From assembly GCA_002699025.1 (NCBI GenBank), contig PABA01000121.1, positions 1-61,162 of the forward strand: DNA of 61,162 bases, given 5' to 3'. The notes beneath the pieces were generated by a model. That model worked only from the letters and a program-made list of their open reading frames with translations. It made no database searches and was not told the origin of the DNA. The translations under genes and the position numbers were made by a program. Every line of letters starts with the position of its first letter. The stretch's first letter is position 1. Positions 32,679 to 40,478 of this stretch are shown piece after piece. The DNA is from Sandaracinus sp. (lineage in GTDB: Bacteria > Myxococcota_A > Polyangia > Polyangiales > Houyiibacteriaceae).

Positions 32679-34109
32679 ATGAGCCTCCGGCTCCGCCTCG
32701 CCGTCACCCTGATCGCGCTGACGATCCCCTTCGCGATCGCGCTCTCGGTGGCGCAGGTGCTCTGGCTTCGCCGCGCCGCCGTGGACGCCCTCGCGGAGGC
32801 GACCCGGGCGCGCATGCTCGGCGCCCTCGAGCGCTGCGAGGCCGCCCCCGAGCGCTGGCCCGGCCGCATCCGCCGAGGCCGGGCCCGACCGCCGCGTCGC
32901 CGCCCGCCTCGCCGCACGCGCCGCCCCGGTCGCGGCCCCCGCCCGAGCGATGTGCTCCCCTACGACCTCGAGGGCCGCTCGGCCCGTCCGGGCGCGCCTC
33001 CCCTCGATCCAGCCCTCGTCACGGAGCTCCGCACGGCCGAGTCCGCCTGGGTGCGCGACACGGGCACGCGGCCCCCCACGCTGGTCGTGGCGACCCGCGT
33101 CGCCGACTCGGGCCCCTGCGCCATCGTCGCCGTCCGCCGGCCCGTGGATGGCCGCTCCTTCGTCGCCACGCTCCTGCCGACGCTCGCCGTCTCCGCCTTC
33201 GCCGTGCTCCTCGCCGTGCTCGCCGCCGGCCCGGTCGTGCGTCGCATCCGCCGGCTGACCACCGCCGTGCGGCGCGCGCGGGAGGGCGGCGCCATGGAGC
33301 TGCCCCGCGAGGGCGCCGACGAGATCGGCGAGCTCGCCCGGGCCTTCGCCGAGGACCGGGCCGCGCTGCAGGCGCAGATGGACGCGCTGGCCCAACGCGA
33401 CGCCACCCTCACCGCCTTCGTCGCCAACACGACCCACGACGTGATGATCCCGCTGACCGTCCTCCAGGGGCACCTCGTGGGCCTCCGCCGTCGCCTCGAG
33501 GACGGCTCCACGGAGCAGGAGCTCGCCGAGCTCGCCCTCGAGGAGTCCGACTACCTCGGCGCGCTGATGCAGAACCTCGGCGCCGCCGCCCGCCTCGACG
33601 CCCGCGACCAGCCCCTCGAGCTCGGCCCGGTGGACCTCGGCGCGCTCGTGGAGCGGGTGATGACGCGGCACGCCCCGATCGCCGCGCAGAAGGGCGTGCA
33701 AATCGACCACGCCGTCCCGCCCACGCCGCTCCGCGCCCGGGGCGACCTCACGCTCCTCGAGCGCCTCGTCGGCAACCTCGTGCACAACGCCGTCCGCTAC
33801 AACCGGGAGGGCGGCCACGTCGCGGTGGTGCTCGAGGCGACGGAGGGCGGCTTCACGCTCCGCGTCCTCGACGACGGGCCGGGGGTGACGCCCGAGGAGC
33901 TCCCTCGGCTGGGGGAGCGCCGGTTCCGGAGCGAGGCGGCGCGCACGCGGCAGCCGGGCGGGAGCGGCCTCGGCCTGGCGATCGCGCGGGACGTGGCCGA
34001 GCGGCACGGCTTCGCGCTCCGCTTCGAGGCGAACGCGCCGCAGGGGCTCGCGGCGATCCTCTCGGGGCCGCGCCTCGACGGGAGCGAGCCGGGCTCCGAA
34101 GCGTCCTGA
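32679..34109 (+). CDS. Sensor histidine kinase with Arg/Pro-rich sensor segment
   Basis: This 476-aa membrane kinase has a transmembrane helix at about 8-30, a periplasmic sensor region (about 31-160), a second helix at about 163-185 and a HAMP-like linker (about 186-240). The dimerisation domain has phosphoacceptor His253 (NTTHDVMIPL), and the ATPase domain has LVGNLVHNAVRYN, DDGPG and GGSGLGLAI. The sensor contains an unusual basic stretch (about 63-88, RRGRARPPRRRPPRRTRRPG). It pairs with the response regulator just upstream. Confidence 0.93.
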   Translation: MSLRLRLAVTLIALTIPFAIALSVAQVLWLRRAAVDALAEATRARMLGALERCEAAPERWPGRIRRGRARPPRRRPPRRTRRPGRGPRPSDVLPYDLEGRSARPGAPPLDPALVTELRTAESAWVRDTGTRPPTLVVATRVADSGPCAIVAVRRPVDGRSFVATLLPTLAVSAFAVLLAVLAAGPVVRRIRRLTTAVRRAREGGAMELPREGADEIGELARAFAEDRAALQAQMDALAQRDATLTAFVANTTHDVMIPLTVLQGHLVGLRRRLEDGSTEQELAELALEESDYLGALMQNLGAAARLDARDQPLELGPVDLGALVERVMTRHAPIAAQKGVQIDHAVPPTPLRARGDLTLLERLVGNLVHNAVRYNREGGHVAVVLEATEGGFTLRVLDDGPGVTPEELPRLGERRFRSEAARTRQPGGSGLGLAIARDVAERHGFALRFEANAPQGLAAILSGPRLDGSEPGSEAS

Positions 34110-34196
34110 GCGGGCTCCACGGGGGCGAACGGTGCCAGGGCTTTCCGGGAGGCCGGGCGCTGTCCGCGTGCCCCTCGACCTGCTACTACACTCCCC

Positions 34197-34910
34197 GTGA
34201 AGCGTGCCGCACCGCTCACCGAAGAGGCCCACCGGGCCCGCATCCAGGAAGGCCTCGGCCACCGCTTCGAGCGGCCCGAGCTCCTCCGGGATGCCCTCAC
34301 CCACCGCTCGTTCCGCAACGAGAAGCCCAAGCTCGCTCCGCGCGACAACGAGCGCCTCGAGTTCCTCGGCGACGCGGTCCTCGGGGCGGCCGTCGCCGCC
34401 ATGCTCTTCGAGGCCTCGGAGGACGCGGAAGGCGAGCTGACCCGCCGCCGCGCGGACCTGGTCTGCGAGGCCACGCTCGCCGAGATGGCGCGCGAGCTGG
34501 GCGTCGACGCGGCGCTCCGGCTGGGCAAGGGCGAGGACCGCACCGGCGGACGGGAGAAGCCGCGGCTCCTGGCGAGCGCCTTCGAGGCGCTGATCGGCGC
34601 CATCAGCGTCGACGCCGGCGTGCCGACGGCCTGCGCGGTGGTCCGGCGGCTCTTCGCCCCGCGGCTCGACGACGCCGGAGGCCCGCGCGACCACAAGTCG
34701 ACGCTCCAGGAGAAGGTCCAGGCGCTCCACGGTCGCCCGCCGCGCTATCGGCTGGTGCGCTCCGAGGGGCCCGACCACGACCGGCGCTTCACGGTGGCGC
34801 TGGAGGTCGAGGGCGAGGTCTGGGGCGAAGGCACGGGCCGGTCCAAGAGCGAGGCGGAGCAGGCGGCGGCGGAGCAAGCGCTCGGGCGCTTCGAGGAGGG
34901 CGCCGCGTGA
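34197..34910 (+). CDS. rnc: Ribonuclease III
   Basis: This 237-aa double-strand-specific endoribonuclease processes rRNA precursors and structured RNAs. The signature NERLEFLGDAVL (51-62) supplies catalytic carboxylates including Asp59, and SAFEALIGA (Glu130) supplies the second metal-binding set. A double-stranded-RNA-binding domain (about 164-232) ends in SKSEAEQAAAEQAL. Length and order are those of standard RNase III. The GTG start is preceded by a weak ribosome-binding site. The stop overlaps the next gene as GTGA; in many bacteria era or another housekeeping gene follows rnc, whereas here it is a lipoprotein. Confidence 0.95.
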   Translation: MKRAAPLTEEAHRARIQEGLGHRFERPELLRDALTHRSFRNEKPKLAPRDNERLEFLGDAVLGAAVAAMLFEASEDAEGELTRRRADLVCEATLAEMARELGVDAALRLGKGEDRTGGREKPRLLASAFEALIGAISVDAGVPTACAVVRRLFAPRLDDAGGPRDHKSTLQEKVQALHGRPPRYRLVRSEGPDHDRRFTVALEVEGEVWGEGTGRSKSEAEQAAAEQALGRFEEGAA

Positions 34911-36388
34911 GGGCGGCGCTCGGGCTCGCGCTCGCGATCGCCGTCGCGGGCTGCGCCGTGGAGCGGGGCGCGCTCGGCGGCGGCCAGCCGAGAGACGACG
35001 GCGGCGCCGAGGTGGACGGGGGAGGCGCAGACGGCGGCGCCCCGGGCGACGCGGGCGACGCGACCGACGCGGGTGGTGAAGCGGACGGCGGCGCCGACCC
35101 CGACGCGGGCGGGGACCCGGACGCCGGCGGGGACCCGGACGCAGGGATCGACGCGGGCTGCCTCGAGGGCGACCGAGCCTGCGACGGGGAGACGCTCCTC
35201 GAGTGCGGCCCGGCGGGCTTCGAGGCCACCGAGACCTGCGCCCTCGGCTGCCTCGAGGGTCCGGCGCGCTGCGCGCGCGTCGACGTGACGAACGTGAGCG
35301 ACGACGCGCTGCTCGGCGCGGGCACGGCCGAGCTGGTCGTCGCCGCCGGCCAGCGGGTGGAGGTGAACGTCGACGACGGGTCCATCCGCGACCTCACCGA
35401 CGACGTGGAGCTCCGCGCCGCCGGCGAGGGCGACGTCGGAGGCATCGTCTTCGCGACGGAGGACCAAGGCGACGGCCTCCCGGCGCTCGGCATCGTCTCG
35501 CTCGGCGGGCTGCGCGTCGAGGATGGCGGCACGCTCGGCTTCGCCGGTGACGCGGCGGCGGTGGTGCTCGCCGGCGACGCGATCGTGATCGCGGGCGTCG
35601 TCGACGCATCGGCGCGCGGACGCCAGGCCGGCCCGGGCGGCGGCAACGGCGGCGAGAACCGGCAGCCCGGCGAGGGCCCCGGCGGCGGCGGGCGCGGCGA
35701 GCTCGCCGACACCTTCAACGGTCGCCGCGGGGGCGGCGGCGGCGGCGGCCACGGCGCCGACGGCGGCGACGGGGGCGACCAGGATCCCCTGGTGGGCTCG
35801 ACCGCGGAGGGCGGCGCCGGAGGCGCGACCATCGAGGACGCGCTCGGCACGCCGCTCGTCGGCGGCGGCGGCGGCGGCGCCGGCGGGCCCGCCGATGGAG
35901 GCGGCCACGGGGGCGGCGGCGGCGGCGCGCTCCAGCTGGTCTCCGCGACCTCGATCACGGTCGAGGCGAGCGCCCTCCTCCGCGCCCAGGGCGCGGGCGG
36001 CGACGAGCAGGACGACGCCGGCGGCGGCGGCGGCGCGGGGGGCGCGCTGCTCCTCGAGGCGCCCACGCTCGCGCTCTCGGGCTCCTTTCAGGCGAACGGC
36101 GGCGGCGGCGCGGGCGGCGAGGCGTTCTTCGGCGACGCGAGCAACGGCGAGGACGGGCGCGACGACGGGGAGCGGGCCGGCGGCGGCGGCGGCGCGGACG
36201 GCGCCGGCGACGGAGGCCAGGGCGGCGCGCTCGCCGAGCTCTCCGGGAGCAACGGCGGAAACGGCGACGCCCCCGGCGGAGGCGGCGGCGCGGCGGGCCG
36301 CGTGCGCTTCGTCCATCTCGCGGGCGAGCTCACGGACGCGAGCACCTGCTCGCCGGCTCGGACCACCGGCGACCTCGCCCTTCGCTGA
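34907..36388 (+). CDS. Glycine-rich lipoprotein with Cys module
   Basis: This 493-aa protein has a lipobox VAGC (Cys16) and an Asp/Gly/Ala linker (about 28-82). A compact six-Cys module follows (CLEGDRACDGETLLECG, CALGCLEGPARC), then a beta-rich domain and a very Gly-rich region (about 238-470) with GGGGGG runs between short beta strands such as ALQLVSATSITVEASALLRA. The strand/Gly pattern suggests a beta-helix-like surface protein. Its GTG overlaps the rnc stop (GTGA). No enzyme motif is visible. Confidence 0.8.
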   Translation: MRAALGLALAIAVAGCAVERGALGGGQPRDDGGAEVDGGGADGGAPGDAGDATDAGGEADGGADPDAGGDPDAGGDPDAGIDAGCLEGDRACDGETLLECGPAGFEATETCALGCLEGPARCARVDVTNVSDDALLGAGTAELVVAAGQRVEVNVDDGSIRDLTDDVELRAAGEGDVGGIVFATEDQGDGLPALGIVSLGGLRVEDGGTLGFAGDAAAVVLAGDAIVIAGVVDASARGRQAGPGGGNGGENRQPGEGPGGGGRGELADTFNGRRGGGGGGGHGADGGDGGDQDPLVGSTAEGGAGGATIEDALGTPLVGGGGGGAGGPADGGGHGGGGGGALQLVSATSITVEASALLRAQGAGGDEQDDAGGGGGAGGALLLEAPTLALSGSFQANGGGGAGGEAFFGDASNGEDGRDDGERAGGGGGADGAGDGGQGGALAELSGSNGGNGDAPGGGGGAAGRVRFVHLAGELTDASTCSPARTTGDLALR

Positions 36389-36408
36389 GGCGCTCCCCCG
36401 ACCGTCGC

Positions 36409-37098
36409 TCAGGCCCAGGCGGTCGCGGGCGTCACCCGGAGCCGCTCCCGGAGCGCCTCGAGCGGCTCCTCCCAGTGGCGCTCCCAGTAGACCGGCAGGA
36501 GCGGCCGCGCCCGCCGGCCGGCCCGGAACGCCTCCGGGAGCTGCCGCCGCGCCACCTGCCAGCGCCGCTCCCCGAGCACGTGCTTGATCGACCCGAAGAA
36601 CACCACGAGCGCCGAGTAGGGCATGCGGAGCTGCGGCCACTGGAAGGCGTGGACGAGGACCTCCTCGTGCCCCTCCGCCCCGAGCCCCAGCACCGTGTGC
36701 CAGATGTCGTGCGTGTGGCGGACACGCTCGAGCAGGTAGTCCGCGAGCTCGTCCCGGCCGCGCGTGACGGGCGTGTGCAGGGCGCAGGGGTCGAGCCCGC
36801 AGCGCGCCATGTGCGCGGCGTAGGCGCGACCGAGCGAGCCCTCCGGGAGGCGCCCGAGGGCCGCGAGATCCAGCCCCTCGAGGCGCGGCCGCTCCGCGAG
36901 GATCGCCCTCCCCTCGGGGTCCGCCTCGAGCATGGGCACCAGCGCGGGCATGCGTCCCACCGAGGAGATCTCCTCGGCGACGAGCAGCTGGTCCGTCTCC
37001 TCCGAGTCCCGGAGCGCGGCGACGGTGGCCTTCGCGAAGGTGCGGGCGGTGCCGAGGTCCATGCGAAGCAGCTTCACCACCACGACCGGCCAGGTCAA
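36409..37098 (-). CDS. Coq4-like protein
   Basis: This protein has about 229 aa from a TTG at 37098, or 217 from the ATG at 37062; neither start has a clear ribosome-binding site. The diagnostic Coq4 metal site HDxxHx11E is intact: His130, Asp131, His134 and Glu146. GSLGRAYAAHM and GLxxEGHEE also fit the family. Coq4 acts in ubiquinone biosynthesis, where it has been linked to C1 modification of the ring. No other quinone gene is nearby, and relatives of this organism are generally regarded as menaquinone users, so the physiological role here is uncertain. Confidence 0.8.
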   Translation of the reverse strand: MTWPVVVVKLLRMDLGTARTFAKATVAALRDSEETDQLLVAEEISSVGRMPALVPMLEADPEGRAILAERPRLEGLDLAALGRLPEGSLGRAYAAHMARCGLDPCALHTPVTRGRDELADYLLERVRHTHDIWHTVLGLGAEGHEEVLVHAFQWPQLRMPYSALVVFFGSIKHVLGERRWQVARRQLPEAFRAGRRARPLLPVYWERHWEEPLEALRERLRVTPATAWA

Positions 37099-37275
37099 CG
37101 GGACGGGACGCGGCCCGGGCGCCGCGTGGCGAGTCGCGCTCGTTCGCGGCCGGGGGTCGGGAGGGGATGCGGCGGAGGGCTTCTCGAGGGAGCGGAAGCC
37201 GTGCCGCGTCGGGGGGTTCCTTCGCCTCGTCGCCGGCCTTCTCGTCGGGCCACCGCGCCGCCGAGGCCGGCGCGC

Positions 37276-38208
37276 TCAGGCGCCGCAGTCCGCGCAGTCC
37301 GTTCCGGGCGCGCAGAGATCCGTGTGGGCCCCGGGCCGCCCGTCGTCGCACTCCCCGTCGCCGCTCGAGGGACAGCTCTCGTCGCAGCGGCCCCCGGCGC
37401 TCCAGCTCGCCCCCTGGAGCGGCCCGCAGTCCGCGCAGTCGCTGCCGGGCACGCAGAGGTCGGTCTGCGAGCCGGGCCGCCCGTCGTCGCACTCCCCGTC
37501 CCGCGCGTGCACGCAGTGGTCCGTGCAGACCGGCGGCCCCCCAGCGGCCGCGGACGGCGCCCGACAGACCTCCGCGACCTCCCGATCGGTCGTCTCGAAA
37601 CCCTGCACGTATCCGTCGAGGAGCGTCCGACAGGCCTCCTCGGGCGCGTCCCCCCGGCGCGCCGCCCCCACGGCCCCGCCGCAGAAGTCCGCGTCCCCGT
37701 CGGCGAAGGCCAGGCAGCAGCGCTCGGCGCGCTCGCAGACGTCGTCGCCGGGCACGGCCCCCACGGGCAGCGGAGGCGCCGTCCCGCCCGTGGGCGTCGG
37801 CCCGCCCCACCCCGCCGGGCTCGGCCCCGAGGGCCCGGTCGTGCCCGTCGTCGGTCCGCCGAAGGCCGGCCCCGTGGGGCCGCCGGGGCTCCAGGCGCCG
37901 CCGTTCGGCTGCGGGTTCATCGCGGCGGCGGTCACGCAGGCGTTGCACATCCCGCAGGTGAGCGCGAAGAGGAGCCCGAGGAAGAACGAGATCGCGCTCA
38001 CCACCAGGCCGGTGATGGCGAGCCCGTTCGAGTCCCCCATCTGGTTGGCGCGGGACATGGCCACGCCGCCGAAGACCATCCCGAAGAGGCCGAGCACGGG
38101 CGCGCCGAAGCTGAGCACGGAGCCCATGACGGGCACCATCGCGGTGAAGAGGCCGCCCACCATGAAGAGGAAGGCGAGCAGACCCAGGATGACGGAAGCC
38201 GCGGCCAT
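37276..38208 (-). CDS. DUF4190-like membrane protein with Cys-rich C-terminal repeats
   Basis: This 310-aa protein starts with DUF4190-like transmembrane segments (about 1-95, ending GLAITGLVVSAISFFLGL). A Pro/Gly/Thr linker (100-150) follows, then a Cys-containing helical segment (DDVCERAERCCLAFADGD) and two C-terminal copies of a Cys module (CTDHC, DGECDDGRPG, TDLCxPGxDCADCG). The Cys modules would be disulphide-bonded or metal-binding outside the cytoplasm. The function is unknown. Confidence 0.75.
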   Translation of the reverse strand: MAAASVILGLLAFLFMVGGLFTAMVPVMGSVLSFGAPVLGLFGMVFGGVAMSRANQMGDSNGLAITGLVVSAISFFLGLLFALTCGMCNACVTAAAMNPQPNGGAWSPGGPTGPAFGGPTTGTTGPSGPSPAGWGGPTPTGGTAPPLPVGAVPGDDVCERAERCCLAFADGDADFCGGAVGAARRGDAPEEACRTLLDGYVQGFETTDREVAEVCRAPSAAAGGPPVCTDHCVHARDGECDDGRPGSQTDLCVPGSDCADCGPLQGASWSAGGRCDESCPSSGDGECDDGRPGAHTDLCAPGTDCADCGA

Positions 38209-38268
38209 CGGAACCTCCCGAGGCTACGCCCCGCTCCGGGGCGACCTCCCCCGCTCGGCGCCCCAGCC

Positions 38269-38340
38269 GATGCTCCGAGCGACGCTCCGGCGGCCGCTCC
38301 GAGCGACGCTCCGGCCGACGCTCCGGCGGCCGCGGCCGCT
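38269..38340. repeat. 12-bp tandem repeat in divergent promoter gap
   Basis: Six units of 12 bases (GACGCTCCGGCG and variants) occupy the middle of the gap between the divergent Cys-rich membrane-protein gene and the MerR regulator gene. The unit is a multiple of three. The remaining sequence of the gap (38341-38470) must hold the MerR promoter. Confidence 0.75.
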
Positions 38341-38470
38341 GCGCGACGTGGCTTGACCCTGCGTCGGCCGCGTGCTTCTTTGCTGGAAGTAGGACGTCTC
38401 ACTAGCCACCCGCACACGCGGGGGGACGCTCCCGGAAAGGGGGCGGGTGAGCGGAACGGAAGATGACACC

Positions 38471-39235
38471 ATGGGCAAGCTACCCGACGACGGCGTAGAG
38501 CGTATCAAGATGAGCGAGCTCGCGCGTCGGAGCGGCGTACCGGCGGCGACGATCAAGCACTACGTGAACGAGGGGCTCCTCCCCGAGCCCGTCCGCACGA
38601 GCCGCAACATGGCCTACTACGACGCGTCCCTCGTGCCGCGCATCCAGGCCATCAAGGAGCTCCAGCGGACGCGCTTCCTCCCCCTCAAGGTCATCAAGGA
38701 GGTCCTCGAGCGCGCCGAGAGCTCGGGCCTGGAGATGGCCGACGCCGTCCACCTGACGATCCGGCGCCAGGCCGGCCAGGAGTTCCGGAGCCGGGATCAG
38801 CTCCTCGAGGCCGGGCTCCCCAAGGGCCAGCTGCGCTTCTTCGAGAGCGTGGGCCTGGTCCAGGCCGAGGAGCGCGACGGCGTCATCGGCTTCACGGGCG
38901 ACGACCTCGCGCTCCTCCGCGTCCTCGGCGCCGCGCGCCGCGCGGGCATCCGGCCCGACATGCTCCCGCACACCATCCTCGAGCCCTACATGCGCGCCGT
39001 GCGCGACCTCGCCGCCCTCGAGCTCGACCTCTTCGAGCAGGGCGTCTCGCCGCACGTGGACGACCCCGAGGAGCTGCAGCGGCTCGTGGACGTGGCGAGC
39101 GAGCTCAGCGAGCGGCTGGTGATGGTGCTGAGGCGGAAGATGATCCAGGCCATCGTCGAGCGCCGCCGCGAGAAGGCCGAGCCCTCGACCCCGCCGCCCG
39201 CGCCCTCCCGGCTCGAGACCGAGCCCGCCGAGTAG
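38471..39235 (+). CDS. MerR-family transcriptional regulator
   Basis: This 254-aa regulator has an N-terminal MerR winged helix (about 14-80, MSELARRSGVPAATIKHYVNEGLLP). A second MerR-like half follows at about 105-160 (RDQLLEAGLPKGQLRFFESVGLV, GDDLALLRVLGAARRAGI). A helical C-terminus ends in an acidic/Pro tail. No Cys-based effector site is seen, so it does not look like a metal or redox sensor. The ATG at 38471 was chosen over a GTG at 38447 because it precedes the domain closely and has a GGAAG upstream. Target genes unknown. Confidence 0.85.
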   Translation: MGKLPDDGVERIKMSELARRSGVPAATIKHYVNEGLLPEPVRTSRNMAYYDASLVPRIQAIKELQRTRFLPLKVIKEVLERAESSGLEMADAVHLTIRRQAGQEFRSRDQLLEAGLPKGQLRFFESVGLVQAEERDGVIGFTGDDLALLRVLGAARRAGIRPDMLPHTILEPYMRAVRDLAALELDLFEQGVSPHVDDPEELQRLVDVASELSERLVMVLRRKMIQAIVERRREKAEPSTPPPAPSRLETEPAE

Positions 39236-39313
39236 AGCCGGCGCAGCGCGTCGCGCGCCGGGCGCGAAGCTCCGCGTGATCCGGGCCCCCCAGGTGGTAG
39301 GCTGCCCGGCTCC

Positions 39314-39898
39314 ATGACGCGGCAGATCCGGCGCATCGTTCTCACGGGAGGCCCCGGCGCGGGCAAGACGGCGGTCCAGCAGGTGGCGCAGCACGCCTTC
39401 CCGGACCGGCTCGTCACGGTCCCCGAGTCGGCCACCATCCTCTTCAGCGGGGGTTTCCCGCGCCTGGCGGGCACGCCCGCCCGCTGCGCCTCTCAGCGGG
39501 CGATCTTCCACGTGCAGCGCGAGCTCGAGCGCCTCCACGAGTCGATCGCCAACGGCTGCGCCCTCCTCTGCGACCGCGGCACGGTCGACGGCGCCGCCTA
39601 CTGGGCGGGCCGCGGCGACTTCTTCGAGCAGGTCGGGACGACCCGCGAGGACGAGATCGCGCGCTACCACACGGTGATCCAGCTGGCCGTGCCGAGCGAG
39701 CGGGAGGGCTACGACACGCGGAACCCGACGCGCATCGAGACGGCCCGGGAGGCCCAGTCCATCGGCGAGCGCATCCGGCTGGCCTGGGAAGGGCACCCGC
39801 GCGTCTTCCGCATCCACGCCGCGCAGAGCTTCTGGGCGAAGGTGCAAGAGGCCGTGACGCGCATCGGCGAGGTGCTCGACGAGCCCGACGCCGCCTGA
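39314..39898 (+). CDS. AAA_28-type P-loop ATPase
   Basis: This 194-aa nucleotide-binding protein has a Walker A motif GGPGAGKT (12-19), followed by VPESATILFSGGFPR and LLCDRGTVDGAAYW, which contains the Walker B-like acidic residue. Both are typical of AAA_28/NadR-kinase-like proteins. Such proteins are often small-molecule kinases or signalling NTPases. It stands between the MerR gene and a STAS-like gene. Confidence 0.85.
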   Translation: MTRQIRRIVLTGGPGAGKTAVQQVAQHAFPDRLVTVPESATILFSGGFPRLAGTPARCASQRAIFHVQRELERLHESIANGCALLCDRGTVDGAAYWAGRGDFFEQVGTTREDEIARYHTVIQLAVPSEREGYDTRNPTRIETAREAQSIGERIRLAWEGHPRVFRIHAAQSFWAKVQEAVTRIGEVLDEPDAA

Positions 39899-39979
39899 GG
39901 ACCCGGCCCCCGCCGCGCTCCGCTCATCCCCCTTCTGGGGCGATGCCCAGGCCGGGCGCGCCGGCTACTCTCTCCGGCC

Positions 39980-40306
39980 ATGGGGGGAGTACCGACATGG
40001 TCGGTGTCGTTCGAGGGTGTGGCGCTCCGGGCGCGCTTCCAGGGGCACCTCGACGCGGCCGAGGGCGCCCGGGCGGCCGACGCCTTCGCCGAGCGCCTCG
40101 CGGAGGCCACGCCCCCGGTCGCGGTCATCTTCGACGTGCGCGAGATGAGCGGCTACGACTCGGGCGCCCGCAAGGCGTGGCAGGAGCGGCTCTGGCCTCT
40201 CCGCAAGCGCATCGCCAGCATCCGCCTCCGCGGCGGGACGCCCATCGTCCGCATGGGAGGCACGACGCTCGGCATGCTCCTCGGGATCCGGGTGCACACC
40301 GAGTGA
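39980..40306 (+). CDS. SpoIIAA/STAS-like protein C
   Basis: This 108-aa protein has the compact beta-alpha layout of STAS-like proteins: WSVSFEGVALRARFQGHLD, then VAVIFDVREMSGYDSGARKAWQ, and a final MLLGIRV strand. The FDVREMS segment corresponds to LWDLREL and LWDVRQL in the two paralogues at 23818 and 24249. It is likely to act through protein contacts; the partner is unknown. Confidence 0.7.
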   Translation: MGGVPTWSVSFEGVALRARFQGHLDAAEGARAADAFAERLAEATPPVAVIFDVREMSGYDSGARKAWQERLWPLRKRIASIRLRGGTPIVRMGGTTLGMLLGIRVHTE

Positions 40307-40478
40307 CCCCGCCGCGCCCGATCCCGCTCGAAGCCCTGCGCGCCGGAGCGCCTTCGCCGCGGCCCCCCGGGCGCCCGAGAACGCCCCCGCGCCGACGCTC
40401 GCCTCCACCACGAGCGCCGATCACCCGGCGACAGACGATGTAATCCCGCGGAGGATCCGCGCCCCCTAGCGTGCCGCC

